This document shows positions 19,201-29,425 of a DNA stretch of 64,000 nucleotides, piece after piece. Source of the stretch: Saccharopolyspora phatthalungensis. Its GTDB lineage: Bacteria > Actinomycetota > Actinomycetes > Mycobacteriales > Pseudonocardiaceae. The position numbers were made by a program, and so were the translations under genes. A model generated the notes under the pieces. That model ran no database searches. It had not been told where the DNA came from and saw only the letters and a program-made list of their open reading frames with translations. Within the stretch, counting starts at the first letter, position 1. Each line of letters opens with the position of its first letter. The stretch is from NCBI RefSeq assembly GCF_014203395.1, contig NZ_JACHIW010000001.1, positions 2,480,001-2,544,000 on the forward strand, given 5' to 3'.

Positions 19201-20096
19201 TGGTCGAGGTGCCCGGCCTGTTCAAGACCCGGGCACCCGGCAAGACCGTGTTCCGCGCGCTGGCCCGGTTCGGTGACGGCCACCCGGCCGGTTCGTTCAC
19301 CGAGCGGATCAACGACTCCAAGGGCTGCGGCGGCGTGATGCGTGCCGCCCCGGTCGCGTTGTGCTCCACCGATCCGGCCGAGGTATTCCGGCTCGCGGCC
19401 AGCACCGCGGCGCTGACCCACAGCCACCCCGCCGGTTACCACTCCGCCGGCGCGCTCGCGGTGATCGTCCAGCAGGCGCTGCTCGGCCGTGGCCTCGACG
19501 ACGGGGTGTGGCTGGCCTTGCAGGTTTTGGAGACCTGGGAGGACCACGAGGAGACCAGCGCGATGCTGAAAGCCGCCGTCGACCTCGCCGAGGCGGGCGT
19601 GCCGAGCCCGCAGCAGGTCGCCGAGACGCTTGGCGGAGGCTGGGTCGGCGAAGAGGCGCTGGCCATCGCGGTGTGCGCCGCCCTGGTCGGCGGCGAGGAC
19701 GTCGAGCTCGCGCTGCGGATCGCGGTGCACCACGACGGGGACAGCGACTCCACCGGCGCTATCTGCGGCAACATCGTGGGCGCGCTGCTCGGCGTCGGTG
19801 CCCTCCCGGTCGACTGGCTGGCCGAGTTGGAGCTGCGGGACGTCGTCGAGCAGATGGCGCTGGACTGCGTGGCCGAGTTCGGCCGGGGCGCGTTTCAGCC
19901 GGGCCGGTCCGCGCTCGAGCCGCCGACCGACGAGGACTGGAACGAGCGCTACCCGGTCCGTCCACAGTGGTCGGCGGCGCCGGAGCCCGCGCGACGCGCG
20001 GCCGGTGACGAGCCCGGCCCGGAGTTTCCGGCACCCAAGCCCGCGCCCCGGCGCATCAACGGCGTCGTCCACACGTTCGAGGGGGAGGCCAAGTAG
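16281..20096 (+). CDS. Double ADP-ribosylglycohydrolase protein: degenerate ARH, long acidic linker, intact ARH
   Basis: 1271 aa, ATG 16281 preceded by GGGAG. Residues about 12-345: an ARH module with GAVGDALG but altered metal motifs, TDLTQ (64-68) instead of TDDTQ and GDSAVTG (307-313) instead of GDSDSTG, so one Asp of each pair is lost; likely a pseudoenzyme. Residues about 360-850: disordered, rich in Glu, Asp, Pro and Ala. Residues 856-1190: a canonical ARH with ITDDTQMT (D910, D911), GCGGVMRAAP, HSHP and GDSDSTG (D1154, D1156). The C-terminal tail is Pro-rich. The intact module is closest to that of the preceding gene. No membrane segment or signal peptide. Confidence 0.88.
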   Translation: MTDAQPGSSLSWADRFRGAMLGGAVGDALGSGVRNATTAEIQQWFGPQGVVDYLPVYGRRGAVTDLTQLTVFTLEALLRAKAVGEQSAVPTIEGNHLAWLHTQGVPWTYAMSKYAASDPTGWLLQRPELYSTRNPGGPALFGLGDLVHRPAFPNTYQSSSEPPIHQGLSDCIVWTAPLALWSPDLKVVDLDARTTAALLTKDSGAVTATELHADVLAQLLLGYSLWGAVEAWQTHRAFAGSASPHGALRAAHAAMFATNGGRRPSPTQLDIEFDTRTGPGDLGIALAAVAASHNFIDAVIMAVNHSGDSAVTGALAGQLAGAIYGLDGIPTPWLDELELREIIEILCQDATEAFAPPPPPQWVQRYAPNPRQLGGPRELPNTVEGFAEQTMVLPAITAGPVPASDGLDTVDTPPQGIPAPSGDARGNRAQRDGSWSDAGSNRSAGNIGGPTFPAVSAGSRAEPVAFEFTDPSSTGPIPVSQLRSAEAPLESNAVFPTVDAWVDPVARERAQSEADSQFGAFPSLAAPVAPQAAEFSTSAEEVPAPDWESAPAAVTPDESPVEDWSAPVAEREQTAPTLDASERELPQAVPSAADPEPLVPEPAVEPEASAEEAPIVVPDADDISAAPEPAAASGRSVASLEFAELELPDADAADAVAEGAVVGPATFIEPPESIRGESFPDAFEDDARGQEQEVGGVQQGSSPVERAGSEADPDVEREPVDLEPPEPIELESAELGVKPDEDVVAAADAGEPKVAAAVADSETQGRAAEPPKPDSADLPEVAETSREAAAETVLPDVDDLGAGGPSDVDEREPSNGEPRGAAETPAAGPKPPEPAVPPIARGEHAKADRPDDSAPSLTERVLGCFLGGALGDALGADLEFITASEIAERFGPDGPSGLREAYGVHGAITDDTQMTLFTAEGLIRGSVANRMLGTAEPLAEVQLAYQRWLHTQGVEWDAAAGPFLADYPAPDGWLVEVPGLFKTRAPGKTVFRALARFGDGHPAGSFTERINDSKGCGGVMRAAPVALCSTDPAEVFRLAASTAALTHSHPAGYHSAGALAVIVQQALLGRGLDDGVWLALQVLETWEDHEETSAMLKAAVDLAEAGVPSPQQVAETLGGGWVGEEALAIAVCAALVGGEDVELALRIAVHHDGDSDSTGAICGNIVGALLGVGALPVDWLAELELRDVVEQMALDCVAEFGRGAFQPGRSALEPPTDEDWNERYPVRPQWSAAPEPARRAAGDEPGPEFPAPKPAPRRINGVVHTFEGEAK

Positions 20097-20458
20097 AAGG
20101 TGGCTGCCGAGGGGGCCGCCTCGGAGGCCAAGTCGGTCCGCCCCGCCGCAGCGACCGGGCGGGACTACCGCAGGCACCGGGTGTGCACCGGGTTCCAGGT
20201 GATCTCCGGAGTTGCGAAACCGGCCTACGGCCAGTTCGGCGGCGGCACCGCCGCCGTCCTCCCTGGTCACCGACGGCTGGCTCGCCGAGGCCTGAGACCG
20301 GCACGCGGCTTGGCCTGCGGTGTGACCGTTCGGTGTGATGCATCTCGCTTGGCGGGACGCCCTTGTCATGGTGGGTAGAGTGTCGAGTCAAGAAGACGTG
20401 AGCTCGCACTCAGAGGTGGCGGCGCCGGGTGATCGAGCAGGTCAAGGGGGACCCCGTT

Positions 20459-20488
20459 TTGACCCTCTGAGAACGGGGCAGGTATCTT
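20459..20488 (+). promoter_or_regulatory. rpsL (str operon) promoter
   Basis: TTGACC (20459-20464), 18-bp spacer, TATCTT (20483-20488). Both hexamers match actinobacterial housekeeping-sigma promoters well. It implies a transcript start near 20495 and a leader of about 300 nt. Confidence 0.7.
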
Positions 20489-20652
20489 TGTTTATCGGAC
20501 CCGACACCCATCGGGTCGATCCGCATGCCCGTGCATGACGTGGTCGCCAGCTGTTGGTGTACCGCGTTAGCGCCGAGGATGTGTGGAACTCCTCTCGACA
20601 ACCCTCTGGGGTAGTTCCCATTGGGGCGCATCGGCGCCGAAAGGCCGAGGAG

Positions 20653-20670
20653 CGGGCGACACGCCCGACC
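20653..20670 (+). promoter_or_regulatory. Leader hairpin element shared by str and S10 operons, copy 1
   Basis: CGGGCGACACGCCCGACC in the rpsL leader, identical to 25638-25655 in the rpsJ leader. It can form GGGCG-ACA-CGCCC. Exact 18-bp identity in two r-protein leaders suggests a shared RNA control element. Confidence 0.5.
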
Positions 20671-20798
20671 TCGTGGTGCGGGAGGAGTCCCGAAACACAG
20701 TGCCTGACAGGTGCTCGACGCCAGGGCACGCCGAAGCTCGAACGAGCGGCCGCTTGGTCGAGTACCAGAAGACGCGAACGCTGACAGAAAGCCGGTCC

Positions 20799-21173
20799 AT
20801 GCCCACCATCCAGCAGCTGGTCCGTAAGGGCCGCCAGGACAAGGTCGCGAAGACCAAGACCGCGGCGCTCAAGGGGAGCCCGCAGCGGCGTGGCGTGTGC
20901 ACCCGCGTGTACACCACCACCCCGAAGAAGCCCAACTCGGCACTGCGCAAGGTCGCTCGTGTCAAGCTGACCAGCGGCATCGAGGTCACGGCCTACATCC
21001 CGGGCGAGGGCCACAACCTGCAGGAGCACTCGATCGTGCTCGTTCGTGGCGGCCGTGTGAAGGACCTCCCCGGCGTGCGCTACAAGATCATCCGCGGTTC
21101 CGCTGACACCCAGGGTGTGAAGAACCGTAAGCAGGCTCGCAGCCGGTACGGCGCGAAGAAGGAGAAGAGCTGA
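20799..21173 (+). CDS. rpsL: 30S ribosomal protein S12
   Basis: 124 aa, normal length. Decoding-centre protein. [11 protein letters not shown] start, [18 protein letters not shown] and [17 protein letters not shown] are all canonical. K43 and K88 are present, so the protein has the streptomycin-sensitive form. The first ATG in the S12 frame that matches the family start is 20799; the longer in-frame extension is part of the leader. Stop overlaps the rpsG start as TGATG. Confidence 0.98.
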   Translation: MPTIQQLVRKGRQDKVAKTKTAALKGSPQRRGVCTRVYTTTPKKPNSALRKVARVKLTSGIEVTAYIPGEGHNLQEHSIVLVRGGRVKDLPGVRYKIIRGSADTQGVKNRKQARSRYGAKKEKS

Positions 21174-21643
21174 TGCCCCGCAAGGGTCCGGCCCCGAAGC
21201 GGCCGCTGCACGCTGACCCCGTGTACGGCTCGCCGCTGGTCACGCAGCTGGTGAACAAGGTCCTCGTGGACGGCAAGCGCTCGCTGGCCGAGCGGATCGT
21301 TTACGCGGCGTTGGAAGGCTGCCGGGAGAAGACCGGTACCGACCCGGTCGTCACGCTCAAGCGTGCCCTGGACAACGTGAAGCCCACCCTGGAGGTCCGC
21401 AGCCGCCGCGTGGGTGGCGCGACCTACCAGGTGCCGATCGAGGTGCGGGCCGGTCGCTCCACCACCCTCGCGCTGCGCTGGCTGGTCGGTTACTCCCGGC
21501 AGCGCCGGGAGAAGACCATGGTCGAGCGCCTGATGAACGAACTGCTGGACGCGAGCAACGGTCTCGGCGCGAGCGTCAAGAAGCGTGAAGACACGCACAA
21601 GATGGCGGAGTCCAACAAGGCCTTCGCGCACTACCGCTGGTGA
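21173..21643 (+). CDS. rpsG: 30S ribosomal protein S7
   Basis: 156 aa. Primary 16S rRNA-binding protein that starts assembly of the 30S head. PRKGPAPKR start, [17 protein letters not shown], and [20 protein letters not shown] are typical. Coupled to rpsL by a one-base stop/start overlap. 96 bp separate it from fusA. Confidence 0.98.
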   Translation: MPRKGPAPKRPLHADPVYGSPLVTQLVNKVLVDGKRSLAERIVYAALEGCREKTGTDPVVTLKRALDNVKPTLEVRSRRVGGATYQVPIEVRAGRSTTLALRWLVGYSRQRREKTMVERLMNELLDASNGLGASVKKREDTHKMAESNKAFAHYRW

Positions 21644-21739
21644 CGTCGGGTCGGCCCTTGCCCGCCTCGGCACACCGATTCGACAGCTTGCATCTGTCTC
21701 AGGATTTGCACCTGCTGTTAGGGAACGGGGAAGAAACTC

Positions 21740-23842
21740 GTGGCACGTGACGTGCTGACTGACCTGACCAAGGTCCGCAACATCGGCATCATGGCCCACA
21801 TCGACGCGGGCAAGACCACCACGACCGAACGGATCCTGTTCTACACCGGGATCACGTACAAGATCGGCGAGGTGCACGACGGCGCCGCGACGATGGACTG
21901 GATGGAAGAGGAGCAGAAGCGGGGTATCACCATTACCTCGGCTGCTACCACGACCTTTTGGGGCGACACCCAGATCAACATCATCGACACCCCGGGCCAC
22001 GTCGACTTCACGGTCGAGGTGGAGCGGTCGCTGCGCGTCCTGGACGGCGCGGTCGCGGTGTTCGACGGCAAGGAAGGTGTCGAACCGCAGTCCGAGCAGG
22101 TCTGGCGTCAGGCGGACAAGTACGAGGTCCCGCGCATCTGCTTCGTCAACAAGATGGACAAGCTGGGCGCCGACTTCTACTACACGGTCCGGACGATCGA
22201 GGAGCGCCTCCACGCCCGGCCGTTGGTGCTGCAGCTGCCGATCGGCGCCGAGTCCGAGTTCGAGGGCGTCGTCGACCTGGTCCGCATGAAGGCGCTGACC
22301 TGGCGCGGCGAGGTCAAGAAGGGTGAGGACTACGAGGTCGAGGAGATCCCGGCCGACCTCGCCGAGACGGCCGCGGAGTACCGCGAGAAGCTGATCGAGG
22401 CCGTCGCCGAGTCCGACGAGGCCCTGATGGAGGCCTACTTCGGCGGCGAGGAGCTGACCGAGGAGCAGATCAAGAGCGGGATCCGCAACCTCACCAACAG
22501 CCGCGAGGCCTTCCCGGTGCTCTGCGGTACGGCGTTCAAGAACAAGGGTGTCCAGCCGATGCTGGACGCGGTGGTGGACTACCTGCCCTCGCCGCTGGAC
22601 GTCCCGCCGGTGCAGGGCCTGCTGCCCGACGGCGTGACCCCGGCCGAGCGCAAGCCCAGCATCGAAGAGCCGTTCTCCGCGCTGGTGTCCAAGATCGCCG
22701 TGCACCCGTTCTTCGGCAAGCTCACCTACGTCCGGGTCTACTCCGGCAAGGTCTCCTCGGGCACCCAGGTCATCAACTCGACCAAGGAGCGCAAGGAGCG
22801 CATCGGGAAGATGTTCCAGATGCACTCCAACAAGGAGAACCCGGTCGACGAGATCCAGGCGGGTCACATCTACGCGGTGATCGGCCTCAAGGACACCACG
22901 ACCGGCGACACCCTGTGCGACCCGGCGAACCCGATCGTGCTGGAGTCGATGACCTTCCCGGCGCCGGTCATCGAGGTGGCCATCGAGCCCAAGACGAAGG
23001 CCGACCAGGAGAAGCTGTCCACGGCGATCCAGAAGCTCGCCGAGGAAGACCCGACGTTCCAGGTCAAGCTGGACGACGAGACCGGTCAGACGATCATCAA
23101 GGGCATGGGCGAGCTGCACCTTGAGGTGCTCGTCAACCGGATGAAGTCCGACTTCAAGGTCGAGGCGAACATCGGTAAGCCGCAGGTGGCCTACCGCGAG
23201 ACGATCCGCAAGTCGATCGACAAGTACGAGTACACGCACAAGAAGCAGACCGGTGGTTCCGGTCAGTTCGCGCGCGTGATCATCGGACTCTCGCCGATCG
23301 AGCAGACGTCCGAGAGCGCGACCTACGAGTTCGAGAACAAGGTCACCGGTGGGCGCATCCCGCGGGAGTACATCCCGTCGGTGGACCAGGGCGCGCAGGA
23401 CGCGATGCAGTACGGCGTGCTGGCCGGCTACCCGCTGGTCGGCGTGAAGGTGACCTTGCTCGACGGCCAGTACCACGAGGTCGACTCCTCGGAAATGGCC
23501 TTCAAGGTCGCGGGTTCGATGGCGCTGAAGGAAGCCGCCGCCAAGGCGTCCCCGGCGCTGCTCGAACCGATGATGGCGGTCGAGGTGACCACGCCCGAGG
23601 ACTACATGGGCGATGTCATCGGCGACCTGAACTCCCGCCGTGGTCAGATCCAGGCCATGGAGGAGCGCAGCGGTACCCGCGTCGTCAAGGCTCTCGTGCC
23701 GCTGTCGGAGATGTTCGGGTATGTCGGCGACCTGCGGTCCAAGACCCAGGGGCGCGCGAACTACTCGATGGTGTTCGACTCCTACGCCGAGGTTCCGGCG
23801 AACGTGGCTAAGGAGATCATCGCCAAGGCAACGGGCGAGTGA
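21740..23842 (+). CDS. fusA: Elongation factor G
   Basis: 700 aa. GTPase that drives translocation of tRNAs and mRNA on the ribosome. GTP-binding motifs: [10 protein letters not shown] (19-28), [18 protein letters not shown] and NKMDKL. Domains II-V follow at normal length, with the domain IV stretch [14 protein letters not shown] 21740 has a GGGGAAG ribosome site. A perfect 26-bp palindrome lies 5 bp after the stop. Confidence 0.98.
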   Translation: MARDVLTDLTKVRNIGIMAHIDAGKTTTTERILFYTGITYKIGEVHDGAATMDWMEEEQKRGITITSAATTTFWGDTQINIIDTPGHVDFTVEVERSLRVLDGAVAVFDGKEGVEPQSEQVWRQADKYEVPRICFVNKMDKLGADFYYTVRTIEERLHARPLVLQLPIGAESEFEGVVDLVRMKALTWRGEVKKGEDYEVEEIPADLAETAAEYREKLIEAVAESDEALMEAYFGGEELTEEQIKSGIRNLTNSREAFPVLCGTAFKNKGVQPMLDAVVDYLPSPLDVPPVQGLLPDGVTPAERKPSIEEPFSALVSKIAVHPFFGKLTYVRVYSGKVSSGTQVINSTKERKERIGKMFQMHSNKENPVDEIQAGHIYAVIGLKDTTTGDTLCDPANPIVLESMTFPAPVIEVAIEPKTKADQEKLSTAIQKLAEEDPTFQVKLDDETGQTIIKGMGELHLEVLVNRMKSDFKVEANIGKPQVAYRETIRKSIDKYEYTHKKQTGGSGQFARVIIGLSPIEQTSESATYEFENKVTGGRIPREYIPSVDQGAQDAMQYGVLAGYPLVGVKVTLLDGQYHEVDSSEMAFKVAGSMALKEAAAKASPALLEPMMAVEVTTPEDYMGDVIGDLNSRRGQIQAMEERSGTRVVKALVPLSEMFGYVGDLRSKTQGRANYSMVFDSYAEVPANVAKEIIAKATGE

Positions 23843-23847
23843 CCCGC

Positions 23848-23873
23848 TGCTCGGTCCCGGCCGGGACCGAGCA
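23848..23873 (+). terminator. Palindromic hairpin between fusA and tuf
   Basis: Perfect 26-bp palindrome whose left arm is TGCTCGGTCCCGG, starting 5 bp after the fusA stop. A small second hairpin GAGGC-AAC-GCCTC follows at 23875-23887. Likely terminator or attenuator, consistent with tuf having its own expression. Confidence 0.6.
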
Positions 23874-24057
23874 TGAGGCAACGCCTCGCGAAGGCGACCG
23901 GGGAGCAATCCCCTCCAGTTCGGCGGCGGACGGGCCGCCACCCGCAAGGGCAGTGCTCTTCCGGGATCGGTGGCCCGCTCGTCACCTACCCGACAGGACT
24001 CCGCCTGGCACAACAAGTCGTACGGCGGAAAGTTAACAAGTCCAGGAGGACAATCCA

Positions 24058-25251
<1,194 letters not shown>

Positions 25252-25258
25252 CGTGGCG

Positions 25259-25292
25259 AGGGCCCGTCCCCGTGTACTCGGGGACGGGCCCT
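25259..25292 (+). terminator. tuf terminator
   Basis: Perfect 14-bp stem AGGGCCCGTCCCCG / CGGGGACGGGCCCT with loop TGTACT, 7 nt after the tuf stop, followed by CTCTGCTTTGC. Confidence 0.88.
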
Positions 25293-25382
25293 CTCTGCTT
25301 TGCAGAGCAGACCGAACACGGGACCACCTACGCAAGGTGAGTCCGGGCCATCTTCGAAAAAGCCACCCCCGGTTTGGGCTGG

Positions 25383-25411
25383 CTGAACAGGTATGTCATC
25401 CTGTATAGGTT
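25383..25411 (+). promoter_or_regulatory. Candidate S10 operon promoter
   Basis: CTGAAC (25383-25388), 17-bp spacer, TAGGTT (25406-25411) in the most A/T-rich part of the region. The -35 match is imperfect. Confidence 0.35.
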
Positions 25412-25637
25412 GCTCGTTCAGGGCGGCCGGGTTGTGAACGGACCGAAGTCGATTAGGTTCGAAGCTCCGGCCGCCTTGCTGCGAGGGCCTCGCGCCCTTG
25501 TTCCGGTTCGCCGACCGTTCTCAGACGGTAGCTGAATCGCCGGGTTCCCGGCGGTGGACCGAGCAGGGCACAAGAAGGTGTACGGGCCGCAAGGCCCATC
25601 CCGTCGGCGACGTTCGAGGGGACCGGTATGCGGTAGC

Positions 25638-25655
25638 CGGGCGACACGCCCGACC
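25638..25655 (+). promoter_or_regulatory. Leader hairpin element shared by str and S10 operons, copy 2
   Basis: CGGGCGACACGCCCGACC, identical to 20653-20670. It lies about 170 nt upstream of rpsJ. In the str leader the spacing to rpsL is about 130 nt. Confidence 0.5.
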
Positions 25656-25827
25656 GCGGGTACCGGGCACCAGATACCTGAACAGGGGCGGACTGAGAGC
25701 TGTGGCGCCTCCCGGCATCGGGACGACACCAGGCTGAGGCCGCGTGGAGCACCACCCCCGCGAGGGTGCGGTGCGCCCGCACCCAAGACCAAACCGCGGC
25801 ACGAGACTAGAGGAACGGCAAGCCACT

Positions 25828-26133
25828 ATGGCGGGACAGAAGATCCGCATCCGGCTCAAGGCCTACGACCACGAGGCGATCGACGCGTCCGCGCGCAAGA
25901 TCGTCGAGACCGTGACGCGCACCGGCGCTCGGGTCGTTGGGCCGGTGCCGCTGCCCACGGAGAAGAACGTCTACTGCGTCATCCGCTCCCCGCACAAGTA
26001 CAAGGACTCGCGGGAGCACTTCGAGATGCGGACGCACAAGCGGCTCATCGACATTCTCGAACCGTCGCCGAAGACGGTCGACGCGTTGATGCGCATCGAC
26101 CTGCCGGCCAGCGTCGACGTGAACATCCAGTAA
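25828..26133 (+). CDS. rpsJ: 30S ribosomal protein S10
   Basis: 101 aa, first gene of the S10 operon. [19 protein letters not shown] and the THKRLIDI loop are canonical. Also known as the transcription antitermination factor NusE, which makes its long leader of interest. ATG 25828 is the family start; the longer upstream frame is leader. Confidence 0.98.
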   Translation: MAGQKIRIRLKAYDHEAIDASARKIVETVTRTGARVVGPVPLPTEKNVYCVIRSPHKYKDSREHFEMRTHKRLIDILEPSPKTVDALMRIDLPASVDVNIQ

Positions 26134-26168
26134 GCGCGGCGACGAGGTAGCTGGAGAGAACGAGACCT

Positions 26169-26819
26169 ATGTCTGACAGGCAGATCAAGGGGATTCTGGG
26201 CACCAAGCTCGGCATGACCCAGGTCTTCGACGACCAGAACCGGGTGGTCCCGGTGACGGTCGTGCAGGCCGGGCCGAACGTGGTGACCCAGATTCGGACC
26301 CCCGAGAAGGACGGCTACTCGGCCGTGCAGCTGGCGTTCGGCGCCATTGACCCGCGCAAGGTGAACAAGCCGCGGAGCGGCCACTTCACCAAGGCCGGTG
26401 TCACCCCGCGCCGCCACGTCGTGGAGCTGCGCACCGCGGACGCCGGCGAGTACGAGCTGGGCCAGGAGATCAACGCCGACGTCTTCGAGGCGGGCGCGGT
26501 GGTCGACGTGGTCGGCACCAGCAAGGGCAAGGGCTTCGCAGGCACCATCAAGCGGCACGGCTTCCGCAGTCAGGGCGCCAGCCACGGTACCCAGGCCGTG
26601 CACCGCAAGCCGGGTTCCATCGGCGGCTGCGCCACCCCCGGCCGCGTGTTCAAGGGCATGCGGATGGCCGGGCGGATGGGTTCGGACCGTGTGACCACCC
26701 AGAACCTGAAGGTTCACAAGGTGGAGTCGGAAACCGGCCTGCTGCTGATCAAGGGCGCCGTGCCCGGCCCCAAGGGCGGCCTGGTCCTGGTTAAGAGTCC
26801 CGCGAAGGGTGGTGCGTGA
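26169..26819 (+). CDS. rplC: 50S ribosomal protein L3
   Basis: 216 aa. Early 23S rRNA-binding protein near the peptidyl transferase centre. [15 protein letters not shown] at the start and the [15 protein letters not shown] loop are diagnostic. Stop overlaps the rplD start as TGATG. Confidence 0.98.
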   Translation: MSDRQIKGILGTKLGMTQVFDDQNRVVPVTVVQAGPNVVTQIRTPEKDGYSAVQLAFGAIDPRKVNKPRSGHFTKAGVTPRRHVVELRTADAGEYELGQEINADVFEAGAVVDVVGTSKGKGFAGTIKRHGFRSQGASHGTQAVHRKPGSIGGCATPGRVFKGMRMAGRMGSDRVTTQNLKVHKVESETGLLLIKGAVPGPKGGLVLVKSPAKGGA

Positions 26820-27502
26820 TGAGCCTGACGCTCGATGTCCGTACCCCGGACGGTAAGACCGACGGCACCGTCGAACTGCCCGCCGAGATCTTCGACGTGC
26901 AGGCGAACGTGGCACTGATGCACCAGGTCGTGGTGGCCCAGCTGGCCGCCGCGCGCCAGGGCACGCACGCCACCAAGACGCGCGGCATGGTGTCCGGCGG
27001 CGGCAGGAAGCCGTACCGCCAGAAGGGCACCGGCAACGCCCGGCAGGGCTCCATCCGGGCCCCGCAGTTCACCGGCGGTGGCACCGTGCACGGTCCCCAG
27101 CCGCGGGACTACTCGCAGCGGACCCCGAAGAAGATGAAGGTCGCCGCGCTGCGCGGTGCCCTCTCCGACCGGGTTCGCGCCGGCCAGCTGCACGTGGTCA
27201 CCGGCGTGGTCGGCGGCGAGCAGCCGTCCACCAAGCAGGCCAAGACCGCACTGCGCAACTGGACCGAGGCCAAGAAGGTTCTGGTGGTGCTCAACCGCCG
27301 CGAGGAGGAGAACTCGTGGCTGAGTCTGCGGAACCTGCAGAACGTGCATCTGATCGACCCGGGCCAGCTGAACACCTACGACGTGCTCAACAGCGATGAC
27401 GTGGTGTTCACCAAGGCCGCGCTCGACCGTTTCGTCGCGGGCCCGGTCAAGGGCCGGTCGGTCAAGGCCGCCGCGTCTTCCGCAGAGGGGGCAGAGCAGT
27501 GA
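26819..27502 (+). CDS. rplD: 50S ribosomal protein L4
   Basis: 227 aa. Exit-tunnel protein. The loop [18 protein letters not shown] is typical. ATG 26819 chosen; an in-frame GTG directly before it would add one Met. In enterobacteria L4 represses its own operon; whether that applies here is unknown. Overlaps rplW by 4 bp. Confidence 0.97.
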   Translation: MSLTLDVRTPDGKTDGTVELPAEIFDVQANVALMHQVVVAQLAAARQGTHATKTRGMVSGGGRKPYRQKGTGNARQGSIRAPQFTGGGTVHGPQPRDYSQRTPKKMKVAALRGALSDRVRAGQLHVVTGVVGGEQPSTKQAKTALRNWTEAKKVLVVLNRREEENSWLSLRNLQNVHLIDPGQLNTYDVLNSDDVVFTKAALDRFVAGPVKGRSVKAAASSAEGAEQ

Positions 27503-27798
27503 GCGCCGACCCGCGAGACATCATCCTTGCGCCGGTGATCTCCGAGAAGAGCTACGGGCTGCTTGAGCAGGGGCAGTACACCTTCCTGGTGGACCCGCGC
27601 TCCAACAAGACCGAGGTCAAGATCGCGGTCGAGAAGATCTTCGGCGTCAAGGTGACCAGCGTCAACACGATCAACCGCGTGGGCAAGCGCAAGCGTTCCC
27701 GGACCGGGTACGGCAAGCGCAAGGACACGAAGCGGGCGATCGTCACCCTGTCGCCGGAGAGCAAGCCGATCGAGATCTTCGGCGGACCGGCCGCCTGA
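27499..27798 (+). CDS. rplW: 50S ribosomal protein L23
   Basis: 99 aa at the tunnel exit, the docking site for SRP and trigger factor in other bacteria. [15 protein letters not shown] and [26 protein letters not shown] are canonical. GTG start overlaps the rplD stop. Confidence 0.97.
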   Translation: MSADPRDIILAPVISEKSYGLLEQGQYTFLVDPRSNKTEVKIAVEKIFGVKVTSVNTINRVGKRKRSRTGYGKRKDTKRAIVTLSPESKPIEIFGGPAA

Positions 27799-27829
27799 CG
27801 GTGCTGATTAGGACGAGGTTGCGTTAACA

Positions 27830-28663
27830 ATGGGCATTCGCAAGTACAAGCCGACGACGCCGGGCCGTCGTGGCGCGAGCGTGTCCGACTTCGCCGAGAT
27901 CACCCGGACGGAGCCGGAGAAGTCGTTGGTGCGTCCGCTGAACAAGAAGGCGGGCCGCAACGCTCAGGGCAAGATCACCACGCGGCACAAGGGTGGCGGT
28001 CACAAGCGGGCTTACCGCCTGATCGACTTCCGCCGCAACGACAAGGACGGTGTGCCGGCCAAGGTCGCGCACATCGAGTACGACCCGAACCGCAGTGCTC
28101 GGATCGCGCTCCTGCACTACGCCGATGGCGAGAAGCGCTACATCATCGCGCCGAACAACATCAAGCAGGGCGACAAGATCGAGAGCGGTGCGCGTGCGGA
28201 CATCAAGCCGGGTAACAACCTGCCGCTGCGCAACATCCCGACCGGCACCGTGATCCACGCGATCGAGCTCCGTCCCGGTGGCGGCGCCAAGATCGCGCGG
28301 TCCGCCGGTGCCCGGGTGCAGCTGGTGGCCAAGGACGGCCCGTACGCCCAGCTGCGGATGCCCTCGGGCGAGATCCGCAACGTGGACGCCCGGTGCCGGG
28401 CCACCGTCGGCGAGGTCGGCAACTCCGAGCACGCCAACATCAACTGGGGCAAGGCCGGCCGCATGCGGTGGAAGGGCAAGCGCCCGACCGTCCGCGGTGT
28501 CGTGATGAACCCGGTGGACCACCCGCACGGTGGTGGTGAGGGCAAGACCTCCGGTGGTCGTCACCCGGTCAACCCGAAGGGCAAGCCGGAGGGCCGCACC
28601 CGCCGCCGCAAGCCCAGTGACAAGCTCATCGTTCGCCGTCGCCGTACCGGCAAGAAGCGCTGA
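27830..28663 (+). CDS. rplB: 50S ribosomal protein L2
   Basis: 277 aa. Conserved subunit-association protein near the peptidyl transferase centre. [34 protein letters not shown] and the C-terminal [13 protein letters not shown] (with the conserved His) are all present. Confidence 0.98.
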   Translation: MGIRKYKPTTPGRRGASVSDFAEITRTEPEKSLVRPLNKKAGRNAQGKITTRHKGGGHKRAYRLIDFRRNDKDGVPAKVAHIEYDPNRSARIALLHYADGEKRYIIAPNNIKQGDKIESGARADIKPGNNLPLRNIPTGTVIHAIELRPGGGAKIARSAGARVQLVAKDGPYAQLRMPSGEIRNVDARCRATVGEVGNSEHANINWGKAGRMRWKGKRPTVRGVVMNPVDHPHGGGEGKTSGGRHPVNPKGKPEGRTRRRKPSDKLIVRRRRTGKKR

Positions 28664-28681
28664 GCAGGGAGGTAAGCAAAC

Positions 28682-28963
28682 ATGCCACGCAGCCTGAAGA
28701 AGGGCCCGTTCGTGGACGACCACCTGCTCAAGAAGGTGGACGCGCTCAACGAATCGGGCAAGAAGACCGTGATCAAGACCTGGTCCCGCCGGTCCACGAT
28801 CATTCCGGACATGCTGAGCCACACCTTCGCGGTGCACGACGGCCGCAAGCACGTCCCGGTGTTCGTCACCGAGTCGATGGTCGGGCACAAGCTGGGCGAA
28901 TTCGCCCCGACCCGCACCTTCAAGGGCCACGTCAAGGAAGACCGGAAGTCGCGGCGCCGCTGA
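28682..28963 (+). CDS. rpsS: 30S ribosomal protein S19
   Basis: 93 aa. 30S head protein bound next to S13. [18 protein letters not shown], and [21 protein letters not shown] near the C-terminus, are diagnostic. GGGAGG ribosome site upstream. Confidence 0.98.
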   Translation: MPRSLKKGPFVDDHLLKKVDALNESGKKTVIKTWSRRSTIIPDMLSHTFAVHDGRKHVPVFVTESMVGHKLGEFAPTRTFKGHVKEDRKSRRR

Positions 28964-29005
28964 GCGGGTCTGTGACACGAACGAGTAAGAGCAAGGGGTA
29001 GCAGG

Positions 29006-29425
29006 ATGACAGCCCGTTCCGACGACACTGCCGCGGAGGAGACCCCGCGCGCAGTGGCGCGGGCCCGGTTCGTCCGCGTGTCGCCGATGAAGGCGCGCCG
29101 CGTGGTCGAGCTCATCAAGGGCCGGAGCGCCAGCGATGCCCTGGCCGTGCTTCAGTTCGCGCCGCAGACCGCCAGCGGTCCGGTGTCGAAGGTGCTCGCC
29201 AGTGCGATCGCCAACGCGGAGAACAACCTTTCCCTCGACCCCGAGACGCTGTGGGTCCACCACGCGTACGTGGACGAGGGTCCGACGTTGAAGCGGTTCC
29301 GGCCGCGCGCGCAGGGCCGTGCGTACCGGATCCGCAAGCGGACCAGCCACATCACGGTCGAGGTCGAGTCCCGGCCGAAGGCGGCGACCAAGTCCCGAAA
29401 GAGCCAGAAGGGGAGTGCCCGGTAG
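29006..29425 (+). CDS. rplV: 50S ribosomal protein L22
   Basis: 139 aa. Lines the exit tunnel and is a macrolide-resistance site in other bacteria. The core [28 protein letters not shown] and [16 protein letters not shown] loop are canonical. An N-terminal acidic stretch and a basic C-terminal tail extend the core, as in other actinobacteria. Overlaps rpsC by one base. Confidence 0.97.
   Translation: MTARSDDTAAEETPRAVARARFVRVSPMKARRVVELIKGRSASDALAVLQFAPQTASGPVSKVLASAIANAENNLSLDPETLWVHHAYVDEGPTLKRFRPRAQGRAYRIRKRTSHITVEVESRPKAATKSRKSQKGSAR

Larger units (their letters stand above)
20097..20798 (+). other. str operon upstream region: spacer, promoter and long leader
   Basis: 702 bp between the ARH gene and rpsL without a convincing gene. 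The first 250 bp show nothing clear. A housekeeping-type promoter is at 20459-20488, leaving a leader of about 300 nt before rpsL that contains a hairpin element shared with the S10 leader (20653-20670). Confidence 0.7.
25293..25827 (+). other. S10 operon promoter region and long leader
   Basis: 535 bp without a supported gene. The first part should contain the S10 promoter (candidate at 25383-25411). The remaining roughly 400 nt would be an untranslated leader containing the hairpin element shared with the rpsL leader (25638-25655) and several GC-rich inverted repeats. Confidence 0.65.

Noticed and set aside
20100..20378. 92-codon open frame after the double-ARH gene
   Set aside because: No ribosome site, unconvincing start, low-complexity Arg/Gly/Ala content; probably noncoding.
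20376..20381. TAGAGT hexamer as an rpsL promoter -10
   Set aside because: No -35 at acceptable spacing; the TTGACC-N18-TATCTT pair at 20459-20488 is much better.
21080..24016. 978-codon minus-strand open frame opposite fusA
   Set aside because: Mirror of the codon bias of rpsG and fusA, which are unmistakable; no conserved motif.
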